The position numbers and the translations under genes are program-made. Below are positions 28,290-37,400 of a stretch of 64,000 bases of DNA, piece after piece (within the stretch, counting starts at the first letter, position 1; the number at the start of each line of letters is the position of its first letter). Source of the DNA: Aquirufa beregesia (GTDB lineage Bacteria; Bacteroidota; Bacteroidia; Cytophagales; Spirosomataceae); assembly GCF_011090385.1 (NCBI RefSeq), contig NZ_SEWW01000001.1, positions 62,001-126,000 on the forward strand, given 5' to 3'. The notes beneath the pieces are model-generated. The model searched no databases. It saw only the letters and a list, made by a program, of their open reading frames with translations, and was not told the DNA's origin.

Positions 28290-28368
28290 TTTAGGACAAA
28301 AACTAAATTATTTTGTCTTAAATCGTGTTCAAAATTAAGTTTCATTGCTTGGATACTTTAGGACAAAT
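28290..28368. promoter_or_regulatory. Operator cluster: three TTTAGGACAAA-type sites
   Basis: TTTAGGACAAAA (28290-28301) and TTTTGTCTTAAA (28311-28322) form an inverted pair with a 9-nt spacer and one mismatch. A third copy, TTTAGGACAAAT, lies at 28357-28368. A weaker relative (TTACGACAAAAG) is at 28459-28470. A separate perfect palindrome, ATATATC-AG-GATATAT, is at 28374-28389. The 302-nt gap between divergent regulatory genes holds no coding sequence. The sites most likely bind the adjacent GntR protein; the palindrome might serve the hybrid regulator. Confidence 0.6.
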
Positions 28369-28556
28369 CTTTCATATATCAGGATATATCTTGCAGAATG
28401 GGCATTTTGAAAAATTTTAAGCATAAAAAGAACCTTTTAATCAGCCTTTTGAGTCATATTACGACAAAAGCTTTTATTTCAATTAGGGATAAATCAGCTC
28501 AGGATTCAGGAATAATTTTCTAATTTTAGTTTTTATTATCCTGCATAATTGATCTC

Positions 28557-31500
28557 TTGAAACGACATTTTCGCCTTTTATTGGTTTTGATTTTATGCGT
28601 CAGTCATATCTTACAGGCGCAAAAAAGTCAGCGTTATGAACGTTTGACTACGGCTTCTGGATTGTCGCAAAGTACCATCTCCAAAATTATTCAGGATAAA
28701 AAAGGTTTCCTTTGGTTTGCTACTTCCGACGGCCTTAACCGCTATGATGGAAATAATTTTGTGGTTTTTAGAAGTGATCCATCCGATTCCACCACACTCA
28801 GTGGTAGCGATATTTTTACCATGTGTGAAGATGATGAAGGGAATATGTGGGCAGGTACCCGTAATGCGGGATTGAATAAAATCGACTTAGCCACTGGAAA
28901 GGTGTATCGTTTCAGTAAAGGGCCCAATGGGGAAGATTTTTCTTCCATGACGGTTTCATCCATTTTGAATTTAGGTAATCACCGCGTCATGGTTTCCGCT
29001 ACTGGATTAGGTATTTTAATTTATGATACCCGAGAAAACAAATTGATTGCTAAAGAATCGGATGTAAAAAATCCCATGATGGCGGATGTAGTGCGGATTT
29101 ATCGACATTCTAAAGGGTCTATTTGGTTTGGTACGAGGACTGGTTTATTGATTTCCCGATTAGGACCAAGATCCTATTTACCCTTTAAATTGGCAGAAAA
29201 TAATAATACACCTGATTATCGGGTTCGAGTAATCAATGAATCCTTCAATGGAGATATCCTTATCGGAACAGAAGGGCGTGGATTATTTCGTTTTAATCCT
29301 CAAAATCAGCACTTTACACGAGTTTTTTATAATGCTCAAAGCCCATTAAGTAGACAAAACATCGTCACGAGTTTGACCAAGGATGCCTATAGAAATTTAT
29401 GGATAGGGACAGATAATGGTGTTTACGTATTGAAAAAAGAAGATTATTCTTCTTATTATCAAATATCCTCTAATCCAGATCCCGATTTAGGGATTAGCTC
29501 ATTTTCTGTTACTAGTTTATTTACCGATGCAAACCTAAATACCTGGGTGGGCACTTGGGAAGCTGGTTTGAATATTGCTTTTTTTCAAAAGCCTCGCTTT
29601 TCCATTTTAAGGTATAAGCCTAATACCTTACAAGGCTTATTAAGTAATAAAGTTACCGCCATCAGTGCGAGTAAAACTGACCCCAATGGTGTTTGGATTG
29701 GATTGAATGTGGGTTTGTCTTATTTCAATTATAAAACGGGCAAAATAGAACATATCATCAATAATGCAGGAGTGAATAAATTAAATCCCGTAGCGGATTT
29801 TGATGTCAGTTTATTGCAGTCTGATTCAGAAGGAAATCTGTGGATTGGAGTATGGGGCCATGGATTAATCAATTTAACACCTCAAAGAAAGCAAGTGGCT
29901 TATCCTTATCAATTGGGTAATCGTGCAGCTAATTTGACAGCCATGAATTTGATGGGGGATAAATTATTACTGGGTACCGCTGGCTTGGGCGTTATTGAAT
30001 TTGACATAGCTAGTAAAAAATACCGAATCCCTTATCCCATTTTAGGGAGTAAGAATTTTGGAGCAAAAAATATTTCCAGCCTTTTGGTAGATGAAAATAG
30101 GCAAATTTGGATTGGAACTACGGGTTTTGGAATTTATGTCTATAACATAGCAACCCAAAGCTTGGCGCATATCGACAAAAATGGATCAGCTAATGGTATT
30201 CGTTACAATAATATTACTAAGATATTCCAAGATCGAAATAGGCGGATCTGGGTATTGACCAATGGTGGTGGTTTACATCTGTATCATGGGCCCGGGAAAG
30301 GATTTAGAAACTTTACAGTGGCGGATGGTTTAGCTTCTAATACCTTGAGAAGTATGATGGAAGATAAACAAGGAAATCTTTGGATAAGTACCAATGGAGG
30401 GATTTCAAAAATGAATTCCAAGACGCTTAAATTTGTCAATTTTGATGAATTAGACGGATTACAGGGAAAAGAGTTTCTGGCCAATGCATATAGTCAAAAT
30501 AATAAGGACTGGTTGTTTTTTGGTGGTGCCAATGGCCTTAATTTTATCAAAGCAGATAGTTTGAGGATGAAAATGGATATTCCTCCTATCTATTTGACAG
30601 GTTTGAAAATATTTAATAAGCCCGTTAAAGTAGGCGATGAGAATTCTCCATTGGATAAGGATATCCTTCAAACTAAGCACTTAATCCTTCAACCAGATCA
30701 GACCGTATTTAGTTTAGACTTTGTCGCCTTGGAATATCAAAGACCCAAAAATAACCGTTATGCGTATTATTTAGAAGGATTTGATAAGGAATGGAATGAA
30801 GTAGGTACACAGCGTTCGGCTACGTATACCAATTTGAATCCAGGAGATTATACCTTTAAAGTAAAGGCTACCAATTCGGATGGTGTCTGGGGGGAGAACC
30901 CATTTGAGTTGAAAATTACAGTTTTGCCACCATGGTATAGAACTTGGTGGGCATATGGAATGTATACCTTGCTGTTGTTGGGAATGGTATTTGGTTTTAT
31001 GAGAGAAGTTAGAATCCGAGAAGCATTCAAAACGGATCTGCGGATGAAGGAAATAGAAAAAGAACGTATCCGCGAATTGGAGCAAGTGAAAACTCATTTT
31101 TTCACCAATATCTCTCACGAATTAAGAACTCCTTTGACTTTGATTATTAGTCCATTGGAAAAGTATTTTTTAAATAATACCCAAGCCAATAAAGAGCAGA
31201 AGTCAAGAATTTTGGCCATATACCAGAATGCCCAAAAGTTATTGCACCTGATCAATCAATTATTGGATTTGTCGAAAATTGAAGCCGGTAAACAACAACC
31301 TGTTATAGCTCAACATGATTTGATTTTGCAGGTCAATGGTATTCTACAAGGTTTTGAGACTTATGCCGTTCAAAAGCAGATCAAGTTAAAATGGACTGCG
31401 CCCGTGGATTCTTTATTCGTTTATTACGATGCCGATATTATCGAAAAATGTATCAGTAACTTACTTTCCAATGCCTTTAAGCATACTCCCGAAGATGGTA

Positions 31501-32660
31501 CCATAGCGGTAAAGATGGATTTAATTAAACAGTTTAAGGCTGATTCAGAAGAGGAGGTACAAGTGGTGAAAATCCATGTCATGGATACCGGGAAAGGAAT
31601 TGATTCTACTCATCTGCCGCATATATTTAATCGATTTTATCAAGTACCAGATTCCATTGGTCGAGTGGGAACAGGGGTAGGTCTATCCTTATGTAAGGAG
31701 TTAATGGAGTTACATTTGGGTCATATTCATGTAAGTAGTGAATTAGGGAAGGGAAGTGATTTTTGTATTGACTTTCCTGTAACTAAAAACGACTTTGACC
31801 CTTCTTGGATCCTTGCCTACAGTATTTTTCCAACAATGGACAAAGTATCAACCAGTAAGAAGGCTGATGAACTGGAAATAGAACAAGAAAAACAAATTTT
31901 AATGGTGGTGGACGATCATGCGGAAATGCGCCTTTTTATCTCAGATATTTTCAAAAATCGATTCCAAATTATCCAAGCAGAAAGGGGTGAGGACGCCTTA
32001 GAAATGGCCTTAAAGTTTATTCCAGATGTGCTCATCACCGACTGGATGATGCCCGGAATGAGTGGGGTGAATTTATGTAGGGCATTGCGACAAAATCCGA
32101 AGACGAACCATATCCCTTTGTTGATTCTAACATCAAAAAGTTCTCATGAAAGTCAAATCGAAGGTATGCAAGCAGGGGCAGACGATTTTGTTTCCAAGCC
32201 ATTCAATGCTGATATTTTAGAAATTCGGGTGAATAAATTGCTAGAAACGAAGGAGAGAATGCGGAAAAACTGGCAAAAGCAGATGATCCAACAAGGGCTT
32301 ACAGAAGGAAAACTACCTGTATATGAAGACCCTTTCTTGCAAAAAGCCACTCAATTGGTTATAAATCATCTTTCAGAAGCCGAATTTGATGTGGATGATT
32401 TAGAAAAGGGATTAGATATGAGCAAAATGCAGTTGTATCGAAAACTGAAGAACTTAACATCCCTAGCGGGAAATGAGTTTATTCGTTCTATCCGATTGCA
32501 ACAAGCTAAGTTATTGTTAGAAAATTCAGAGTTTAATATTTCAGAAGTAGCTTATCAGGTTGGATTTAATGACCCTGCTTATTTTACTCGTGCCTTTAAA
32601 AAACAATATGGGAAATCCCCTAAATCATTCATTCAACAAATTCAAGATGAAAAATCCTAA
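28557..32660 (+). CDS. Hybrid two-component system regulator (propeller-kinase-receiver-AraC)
   Basis: All steps of a two-component pathway are in this one 1367-residue protein. In order: a signal peptide (MKRHFRLLLVLILCVSHILQAQ); two-component propeller repeats to about residue 700 (GFLWFATSDGLNRYDG, NLWIGTDNGVYVL, QIWIGTTGFGIYVYN); a Y_Y_Y domain (YAYYLEGFDKEWNEV); one membrane helix near 800; a kinase with His854 in FFTNISHELRTPLT; an HATPase; a receiver with Asp1162 in LITDWMMPGMSG; and an AraC DNA-binding domain. Such proteins sense glycans or other nutrients in the periplasm. No SusCD pair is adjacent, so its target is elsewhere or is the next gene. Start is TTG. Confidence 0.92.
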   Translation: MKRHFRLLLVLILCVSHILQAQKSQRYERLTTASGLSQSTISKIIQDKKGFLWFATSDGLNRYDGNNFVVFRSDPSDSTTLSGSDIFTMCEDDEGNMWAGTRNAGLNKIDLATGKVYRFSKGPNGEDFSSMTVSSILNLGNHRVMVSATGLGILIYDTRENKLIAKESDVKNPMMADVVRIYRHSKGSIWFGTRTGLLISRLGPRSYLPFKLAENNNTPDYRVRVINESFNGDILIGTEGRGLFRFNPQNQHFTRVFYNAQSPLSRQNIVTSLTKDAYRNLWIGTDNGVYVLKKEDYSSYYQISSNPDPDLGISSFSVTSLFTDANLNTWVGTWEAGLNIAFFQKPRFSILRYKPNTLQGLLSNKVTAISASKTDPNGVWIGLNVGLSYFNYKTGKIEHIINNAGVNKLNPVADFDVSLLQSDSEGNLWIGVWGHGLINLTPQRKQVAYPYQLGNRAANLTAMNLMGDKLLLGTAGLGVIEFDIASKKYRIPYPILGSKNFGAKNISSLLVDENRQIWIGTTGFGIYVYNIATQSLAHIDKNGSANGIRYNNITKIFQDRNRRIWVLTNGGGLHLYHGPGKGFRNFTVADGLASNTLRSMMEDKQGNLWISTNGGISKMNSKTLKFVNFDELDGLQGKEFLANAYSQNNKDWLFFGGANGLNFIKADSLRMKMDIPPIYLTGLKIFNKPVKVGDENSPLDKDILQTKHLILQPDQTVFSLDFVALEYQRPKNNRYAYYLEGFDKEWNEVGTQRSATYTNLNPGDYTFKVKATNSDGVWGENPFELKITVLPPWYRTWWAYGMYTLLLLGMVFGFMREVRIREAFKTDLRMKEIEKERIRELEQVKTHFFTNISHELRTPLTLIISPLEKYFLNNTQANKEQKSRILAIYQNAQKLLHLINQLLDLSKIEAGKQQPVIAQHDLILQVNGILQGFETYAVQKQIKLKWTAPVDSLFVYYDADIIEKCISNLLSNAFKHTPEDGTIAVKMDLIKQFKADSEEEVQVVKIHVMDTGKGIDSTHLPHIFNRFYQVPDSIGRVGTGVGLSLCKELMELHLGHIHVSSELGKGSDFCIDFPVTKNDFDPSWILAYSIFPTMDKVSTSKKADELEIEQEKQILMVVDDHAEMRLFISDIFKNRFQIIQAERGEDALEMALKFIPDVLITDWMMPGMSGVNLCRALRQNPKTNHIPLLILTSKSSHESQIEGMQAGADDFVSKPFNADILEIRVNKLLETKERMRKNWQKQMIQQGLTEGKLPVYEDPFLQKATQLVINHLSEAEFDVDDLEKGLDMSKMQLYRKLKNLTSLAGNEFIRSIRLQQAKLLLENSEFNISEVAYQVGFNDPAYFTRAFKKQYGKSPKSFIQQIQDEKS

Positions 32661-33651
32661 GCGTTTATTTTTACTCATTATTCCATTTACTCTAATCATT
32701 TCTTCCTGGGGTTTTTTAGCTCATAAGACCTTACAGCAAGTGTCTATTTATGCTTTACCTGAACCATTGGGAGCATATTTTTTTGCTAATCAAGATTATT
32801 TAGTTAATCAATCCGTCCGACCAGATGTTCGTCGAAATGAAGATAAATCAGAAGAATCTAAGCATTATTTAGATATGGATGCGGCCATTTTTGGAGCTAA
32901 TTATAGAACAGATATACCTCATGACTATACGGCAGCTGTGGCGAAATATGGTTTTGATTCACTTCGTAAGGAGGGTTTAGTCCCATGGGAGGTAGTTCGT
33001 GTCTATGGTCGATTGGTCAATGCCTTTAAAATGGAAATGAGAGATTCTGTGTTGTTTTATGCAGCAGACTTAGGTCATTATGTGGCGGATGCACATGTGC
33101 CATTGCACACAACCAAAAATCATGATGGACAATTGACTGGACAAAAAGGTTTACATGCTTTATGGGAAAGTTTAGTTCCAGAAGAGCAATTGTCGCAATA
33201 TCATTTAGCTACTTACCAAGCAAAACCACTCGTTTATATCGCTAAACCTCAAGACTTTATTTTTGAGATTTTATTGGAATCTCATGCTATGTTGCCTGAA
33301 CTGTTTCAAGTAGAAAAGGAGGTTACGGTAGTAGTGGGAGCGGAAAAGAAACATATGCAAGTGGTAAGAAATGGAAGAACCTTGAATTATTATACTAAAG
33401 AGTTTATTCAAGCATATGGCAATCGATTGGGCGATAAGGTACAGGATCGTATGTTGGTTTCAGCGCACCGAGTGGCCTCATTTTGGTATTCAGCTTATAA
33501 AGAGGCAGGTTCTCCAAGCTGGGTGAATGCAGATGCTCAATTAAACAAGGAGCTGATGGCTGCATTTCAAGGGGAGAAAAAAGCCTGGCTCTCCAATAGC
33601 TTGATTGCAGATAAATTATTGATTTCATTAAAAAATAAAAGGGCAGAGTAG
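32647..33651 (+). CDS. Secreted S1/P1 nuclease/zinc-dependent phospholipase C-like protein
   Basis: The 334-residue protein has a signal sequence (MKNPKRLFLLIIPFTLIISS) directly followed by WGFLAHKTLQQVS, in which the mature N-terminal tryptophan and histidine act as zinc ligands in this superfamily. Further ligand motifs are SKHYLDMD, DLGHYVADAHVPLHTTKNHDG and GLHALWES. It is therefore a tri-zinc phosphodiesterase-type enzyme acting on nucleic acids or phospholipids in the periplasm or outside. The start overlaps the end of the hybrid regulator gene by 14 nt, so the pair is probably translationally coupled. The substrate is uncertain. Confidence 0.8.
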   Translation: MKNPKRLFLLIIPFTLIISSWGFLAHKTLQQVSIYALPEPLGAYFFANQDYLVNQSVRPDVRRNEDKSEESKHYLDMDAAIFGANYRTDIPHDYTAAVAKYGFDSLRKEGLVPWEVVRVYGRLVNAFKMEMRDSVLFYAADLGHYVADAHVPLHTTKNHDGQLTGQKGLHALWESLVPEEQLSQYHLATYQAKPLVYIAKPQDFIFEILLESHAMLPELFQVEKEVTVVVGAEKKHMQVVRNGRTLNYYTKEFIQAYGNRLGDKVQDRMLVSAHRVASFWYSAYKEAGSPSWVNADAQLNKELMAAFQGEKKAWLSNSLIADKLLISLKNKRAE

Positions 33652-33652
33652 C

Positions 33653-34189
33653 GTGAAGAAAATTTTGATTATTTCAGATACGCATTCCTATTTAGATCCT
33701 CGATTGGAACCTCATTTGCAAGCCTGTGATCAGATTTGGCATGCGGGAGATTGGGGTTCTGTACAATTGGCAGATCAATTAATTGCCTACAAAAAGCCTA
33801 TAGCTGGAGTATATGGTAATATTGATGATAGAACAATCCGCAATATGTATCCCAAAATTATGCGGTTTCGATGCGAAGAAGTCAATATCGCAATGACGCA
33901 CATTGCTGGGGCACCTTCCTCTTATAAGCCTGATGCATATGAGGCTTTTTCTAAAGGAATACCTCAAATCTTTGTTTGTGGTCATTCCCATATTTTACAA
34001 GTTAAGCGGGATATAAAGCGGAATAATATGCTTTTTATTAATCCAGGTGCAGCAGGTCAGCATGGTTTTCACCCAATACAAACTGCTATCCAATTAAAAA
34101 TAGATTGCTCCAGGATATTTGATGTAGAAATTATTCAAATGGAGAGGAACAGAAAAGTGCCCAAAGAAATGCTGGAGGAAGGTAATTAA
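33653..34189 (+). CDS. YfcE/MJ0936-type metallophosphoesterase
   Basis: This 178-residue cytosolic phosphodiesterase has the five metallophosphatase motifs: ISDTHSYLD, HAGDWG, VYGNID, MTHIAG and CGHSHI. Small family members hydrolyse phosphodiesters in vitro; the natural substrate is usually unknown. GTG at 33653 is the apparent start, one base past the stop of the S1/P1-like gene, so it is in the same operon. A strong terminator follows at 34211. Confidence 0.87.
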   Translation: MKKILIISDTHSYLDPRLEPHLQACDQIWHAGDWGSVQLADQLIAYKKPIAGVYGNIDDRTIRNMYPKIMRFRCEEVNIAMTHIAGAPSSYKPDAYEAFSKGIPQIFVCGHSHILQVKRDIKRNNMLFINPGAAGQHGFHPIQTAIQLKIDCSRIFDVEIIQMERNRKVPKEMLEEGN

Positions 34190-34210
34190 GTTAAATGGCC
34201 TAGAAAAAGA

Positions 34211-34240
34211 AAGGTGTAAACAAGTTAATGTTTACACCTT
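34211..34240 (+). terminator. Intrinsic terminator after the phosphoesterase gene
   Basis: Perfect inverted repeat AAGGTGTAAAC (34211-34221) and GTTTACACCTT (34230-34240) with an 8-nt loop, 21 nt after the stop codon. The rest of the gap up to 34419 is AT-rich with no gene seen. Confidence 0.75.
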
Positions 34241-34419
34241 ATTATATGAACACAGGATTTGGTAATTAAAAGGCGGAATTAAATAATATAATTTTTGATA
34301 ATGTCTTGTCCAAAATCATAAAATAGAATGGTATGTTCTAGCTATAACGTAACAAAATTCAACAAAAATACTTGTTACCTAAAGGTTAATCTGTGACAGA
34401 TAATGGTAAATATGAAACC

Positions 34420-35343
34420 TTATTTGTTTTTTGACCTAAATTCAAGAGGGGTGATTCCTGTAGTTTTTTTGAAGTATTTGATGAAATTGGTTGGTTCATC
34501 AAAGCCAATAATAAAGCAAATTTCCTTGACAGAGAGGCTTGTTGAGCTTAGTTTTCTCTTAATTTCCAGGATGATGTAATCATCTAAAAACTCCTTGGCG
34601 GTCCTATTGGTAAATCGCTTGGAAATCTCATTGAGATGCTTGTAGGAAATATTCATTTTGTCGGCGTAATCATTGACATTCCTACTGTTAGGGTATTCTT
34701 CCTCAATCATGTTTTTGAATTTTTCAAACAAATCAAAACCTTGCTTGGAGTTTTGATGAGACTGAATGAGTAAGTTTCTGTTATTTAATTTGTATAAAAT
34801 AATAGAAAACAAAGAAGAGATAATTTGATTTTTAAGCAGATAAGGGCTGTAAATGTATTCTGATGCCACCCTTCCAGCATAATCCATCATGCACTCATCT
34901 AGCTGATATACAGGGTTAAATAGATGGTAATTGAATAATTGAGAAATATGAAAATACGTATTTGGCGTAAAATAGTTTAATAAATATTCTTTGGTGAACA
35001 AAAAGAAATATCCATGGTAATCTGACTCACTATTTAAGGCATGAATTTGATTGGGAGAAATAATCAAACATTCATTCTCCTGAACTAAGAATTCTTTTAA
35101 ATCAACTTTATGTCGGACAGATCCTTGGGTAATAACTAATAGGACAAAAAAATCTAGTCGATGCGGGGAAAAGGGAGTATTGGGTTCCAAACTAGACCAA
35201 TCTCGCTTAGAAAATTCTTGCAAATCGATGCTCTCAAACCCTTCCATTTTGAGATCTTCTTTAAAACCTAATTTGGGTATAAATTTCAATTGTAAAACAC
35301 ATTTAATGAACGAAAAATCAGGTACGAAAATACCAATTATCAA
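34420..35343 (-). CDS. AraC-family transcriptional regulator
   Basis: The C-terminal 100 residues form a double helix-turn-helix AraC domain (NDYADKMNISYKHLNEISKR, then SVKEICFIIGFDEPTNFIKY and FKKTTGITPLEFR). The N-terminal part fits a cupin-like sensor (FFVLLVITQGSVRHKVDL, NECLIISPNQIHALNS). At 307 residues from the upstream ATG, or about 275 from the ATG at 35247 (MEGFESIDLQEF), the start is uncertain. No target gene is evident; the neighbours are a decayed phosphatase gene and a convergent phosphoesterase. Confidence 0.82.
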   Translation of the reverse strand: MIIGIFVPDFSFIKCVLQLKFIPKLGFKEDLKMEGFESIDLQEFSKRDWSSLEPNTPFSPHRLDFFVLLVITQGSVRHKVDLKEFLVQENECLIISPNQIHALNSESDYHGYFFLFTKEYLLNYFTPNTYFHISQLFNYHLFNPVYQLDECMMDYAGRVASEYIYSPYLLKNQIISSLFSIILYKLNNRNLLIQSHQNSKQGFDLFEKFKNMIEEEYPNSRNVNDYADKMNISYKHLNEISKRFTNRTAKEFLDDYIILEIKRKLSSTSLSVKEICFIIGFDEPTNFIKYFKKTTGITPLEFRSKNK

Positions 35344-35455
35344 TGGTAATATACGAACCTTGATGCTTTAATTCATTTAATACGATAATATTTTACTGTT
35401 TTAATATCTTGACTTATTGTCAATACGTGCTGAAAAGCTAAAATGGAAGAATGGA

Positions 35456-36142
35456 TTATTTTTTGATTTGTTGACTAAAGAGGGTATTTCCCTTTTCATC
35501 GATAAATTGGAATACCAATACTTTGGGTTGAATGAAAAATGCGGCAAAGCCATTGACAGATTGTGCAAACTTGGCTTTTTCAGTCGATTTTAAAGGGGTT
35601 ATTTTACTTCCAGCCCCAGAAATCATGTGATGAAGTTTGGGGCTAAGCTGATGGTATTCTAAATGATGCTCATGTCCGGCCAAATAGAAATCTACATTCA
35701 CGGCTTCCATCTGATAATTTATAGGTTTTCGAATAGTAGCGGGTAGGCATATTCCTTCTTCTGCTGATTTGAGAATAATCAATTTCGGCTTGAGGGTTTC
35801 CTGCATAGTCGTGATTTCCTAAAACAGGATACCAATTGACATGCAGGCTATGTCCAAGATAAATATCTTCATAACTACTTCTCCAAGCAGGATCTAATGC
35901 ACTAGCTACTCCTTTGGGATACATATTGTCTCCTGTGGTGATGATGAAATCGATTTCTGCTTCAGTACCTGTAATAGCCATTTGGTTAGCTACTTCTTTT
36001 TGGTGGTATTCACCCTGTCGACCGAAGTCCCCATCACTAAAACGCTAATATCTGATTTAGGACAGCTTTTAGTTGGTTGGGCCAAATTGAATTATATACA
36101 AAACAGAATCAATAAGCAGGTTAAGGTTACTAGTTTCATCAT
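35456..36142 (-). pseudogene. Decayed purple-acid-phosphatase-like gene
   Basis: Two reading frames carry pieces of one calcineurin-like phosphatase. Motifs in one are DFIITTGDNMYPKG and WYPVLGNHDYAGNP, and in the other VDFYLAGHEHHLEYH. Three lesions are visible. In the reading from the ATG at 36139, codon 16 inside the signal peptide is TAA (36094-36092). A one-base loss in the G-run at 36032-36029 shifts the frame inside the expected M-G-D-F-G. Between YYSKTYKLSDG and VNVDFYL (about 35700-35715) a stretch that should hold the central motifs is missing. The start overlaps the end of mnmA (ATGATGA), so it was once coupled to that gene. Confidence 0.82.
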
Positions 36143-37281
36143 TCAAAAGACTGAATGTTTTCAAAAACACTACCTTTTTGAAAGGATTTTAAAATCCATC
36201 CTCCGCCAACCACATCATCCCCTTCATAAAATACAGCGGCTTGTCCTGGAGCTATGCCAGCCACTTCATCGTGAAATTCAACCTTGATTTTATCTTTAAA
36301 TTGCTCAATTTTGGCCTCAGTGCCAGGATCTTTGTACCGTACTTTGGTTATGGTTTCTAGTCCACCTGCGGGTATTTCAGCATATTTCTGCATATTTAAT
36401 TGACCCACGTACATCCCTGTTCTGTTCAAATCTTCTAATTTCCCTATCACTACTTCATTGGTCTCTTTGCGAATTTCCGTCACAAAGGCGGGGAATCCAA
36501 AAGCTTTACCTAGGCCTTTTCTTTGACCAATGGTATAAAAAGGATAGCCTTCATGTTTACCAATGATTTTCCCAGCTTGGTCGACGAAGTTGCCCCCATG
36601 TACTGCTTCTTCTAATTCAGGTAAACGTCTTTTTAGAAATCCACGGTAATCATTATCAGGCACAAAACAGATTTCGTAGCTTTCTGATTTATTGACTAAA
36701 TCGACAAAGCCACGCTCTGTAGCCATCTCACGGATGTGTTGCTTGGTTAAGTGTCCTAGAGGCAGGATAGTCCTAGCTAGGCTTTCCTGCGATACTCCCC
36801 AAAGCACGTAACTTTGATCTTTCAAGGCATCTACACCTTTGGAAATGACATATCGTCCATTTTCTTGGCGTATTTGGGCATAATGACCTGTAGCAATGAA
36901 TTCACATCCCAATTGATCAGCTCTGCGCAAAAGGGCATCCCATTTAATATGGGTATTGCACATCACACAGGGGTTAGGAGTACGACCCTCTACATATTCA
37001 TGGGTGAAATAATCGATAACAGAATCCCCAAATTCTTCTCTGATGTCCAAAATATAGTGAGGGAATCCCAAGGATACAGCAATGTGTCGGGCATCATTGA
37101 TGGAATCCAAAGAACAGCAACCTGTTTCTTTTTTTGTTCCGCCCGAACTAGCATAGTCCCATGTTTTCATGGTCATGCCAATAACTTCATAACCTTGTTC
37201 GTGTAATAAAACAGCTGCGACCGAGCTGTCAATGCCGCCGCTCATAGCGACGAGAACGCGTCCTTTTGTTTCCATATTCAT
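36139..37281 (-). CDS. mnmA: tRNA-specific 2-thiouridylase MnmA
   Basis: MnmA adds sulfur to position 2 of wobble uridine in tRNA for Lys, Glu and Gln. The PP-loop is VLVAMSGGIDSSVAAVLL. The catalytic cysteines are in NPCVMCN and the downstream YEICFVPD segment. ATGHYAQIR and YTIGQRKGLG are also family motifs. From the ATG at 37281 it has 380 residues. An ATG at 37314 or 37275 is possible; the first would place the start in a poorly conserved extension. mnmE, the enzyme for position 5 of the same base, is also in the window but 15 kb away. Confidence 0.94.
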   Translation of the reverse strand: MNMETKGRVLVAMSGGIDSSVAAVLLHEQGYEVIGMTMKTWDYASSGGTKKETGCCSLDSINDARHIAVSLGFPHYILDIREEFGDSVIDYFTHEYVEGRTPNPCVMCNTHIKWDALLRRADQLGCEFIATGHYAQIRQENGRYVISKGVDALKDQSYVLWGVSQESLARTILPLGHLTKQHIREMATERGFVDLVNKSESYEICFVPDNDYRGFLKRRLPELEEAVHGGNFVDQAGKIIGKHEGYPFYTIGQRKGLGKAFGFPAFVTEIRKETNEVVIGKLEDLNRTGMYVGQLNMQKYAEIPAGGLETITKVRYKDPGTEAKIEQFKDKIKVEFHDEVAGIAPGQAAVFYEGDDVVGGGWILKSFQKGSVFENIQSFE

Positions 37282-37348
37282 TTCAGGTTCAAAGCCTGCA
37301 GAAATTTTCCGCAATTTAGTGATTTATTTCTCCAATAAGTCATTTTTA

Positions 37349-37379
37349 TTTGTAATTCACGTCCTAAACCGTAGTTTTG
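37349..37379 (+). promoter_or_regulatory. Consensus Bacteroidota promoter for the TrpF-like/PBP1A/hemF genes
   Basis: TTTG at 37349-37352, a 19-nt spacer and TAGTTTTG at 37372-37379 match both elements of the primary sigma factor promoter of this phylum exactly. Transcription should start near 37386, 15 to 18 nt before the ATG codons at 37401 and 37404. Confidence 0.8.
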
Positions 37380-37400
37380 CCAATTGTTTTAGAAGAGAAT

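Noticed and set aside
30284-31118. Minus-strand reading frames inside the hybrid regulator gene
   Set aside because: They are shadows of a strongly supported plus-strand gene and show no protein-like features.
35456-35981. Two overlapping minus-strand reading frames of 116 and 103 codons as separate genes
   Set aside because: They carry different motifs of one phosphatase in the expected order and are explained by frame changes in a single decayed gene.
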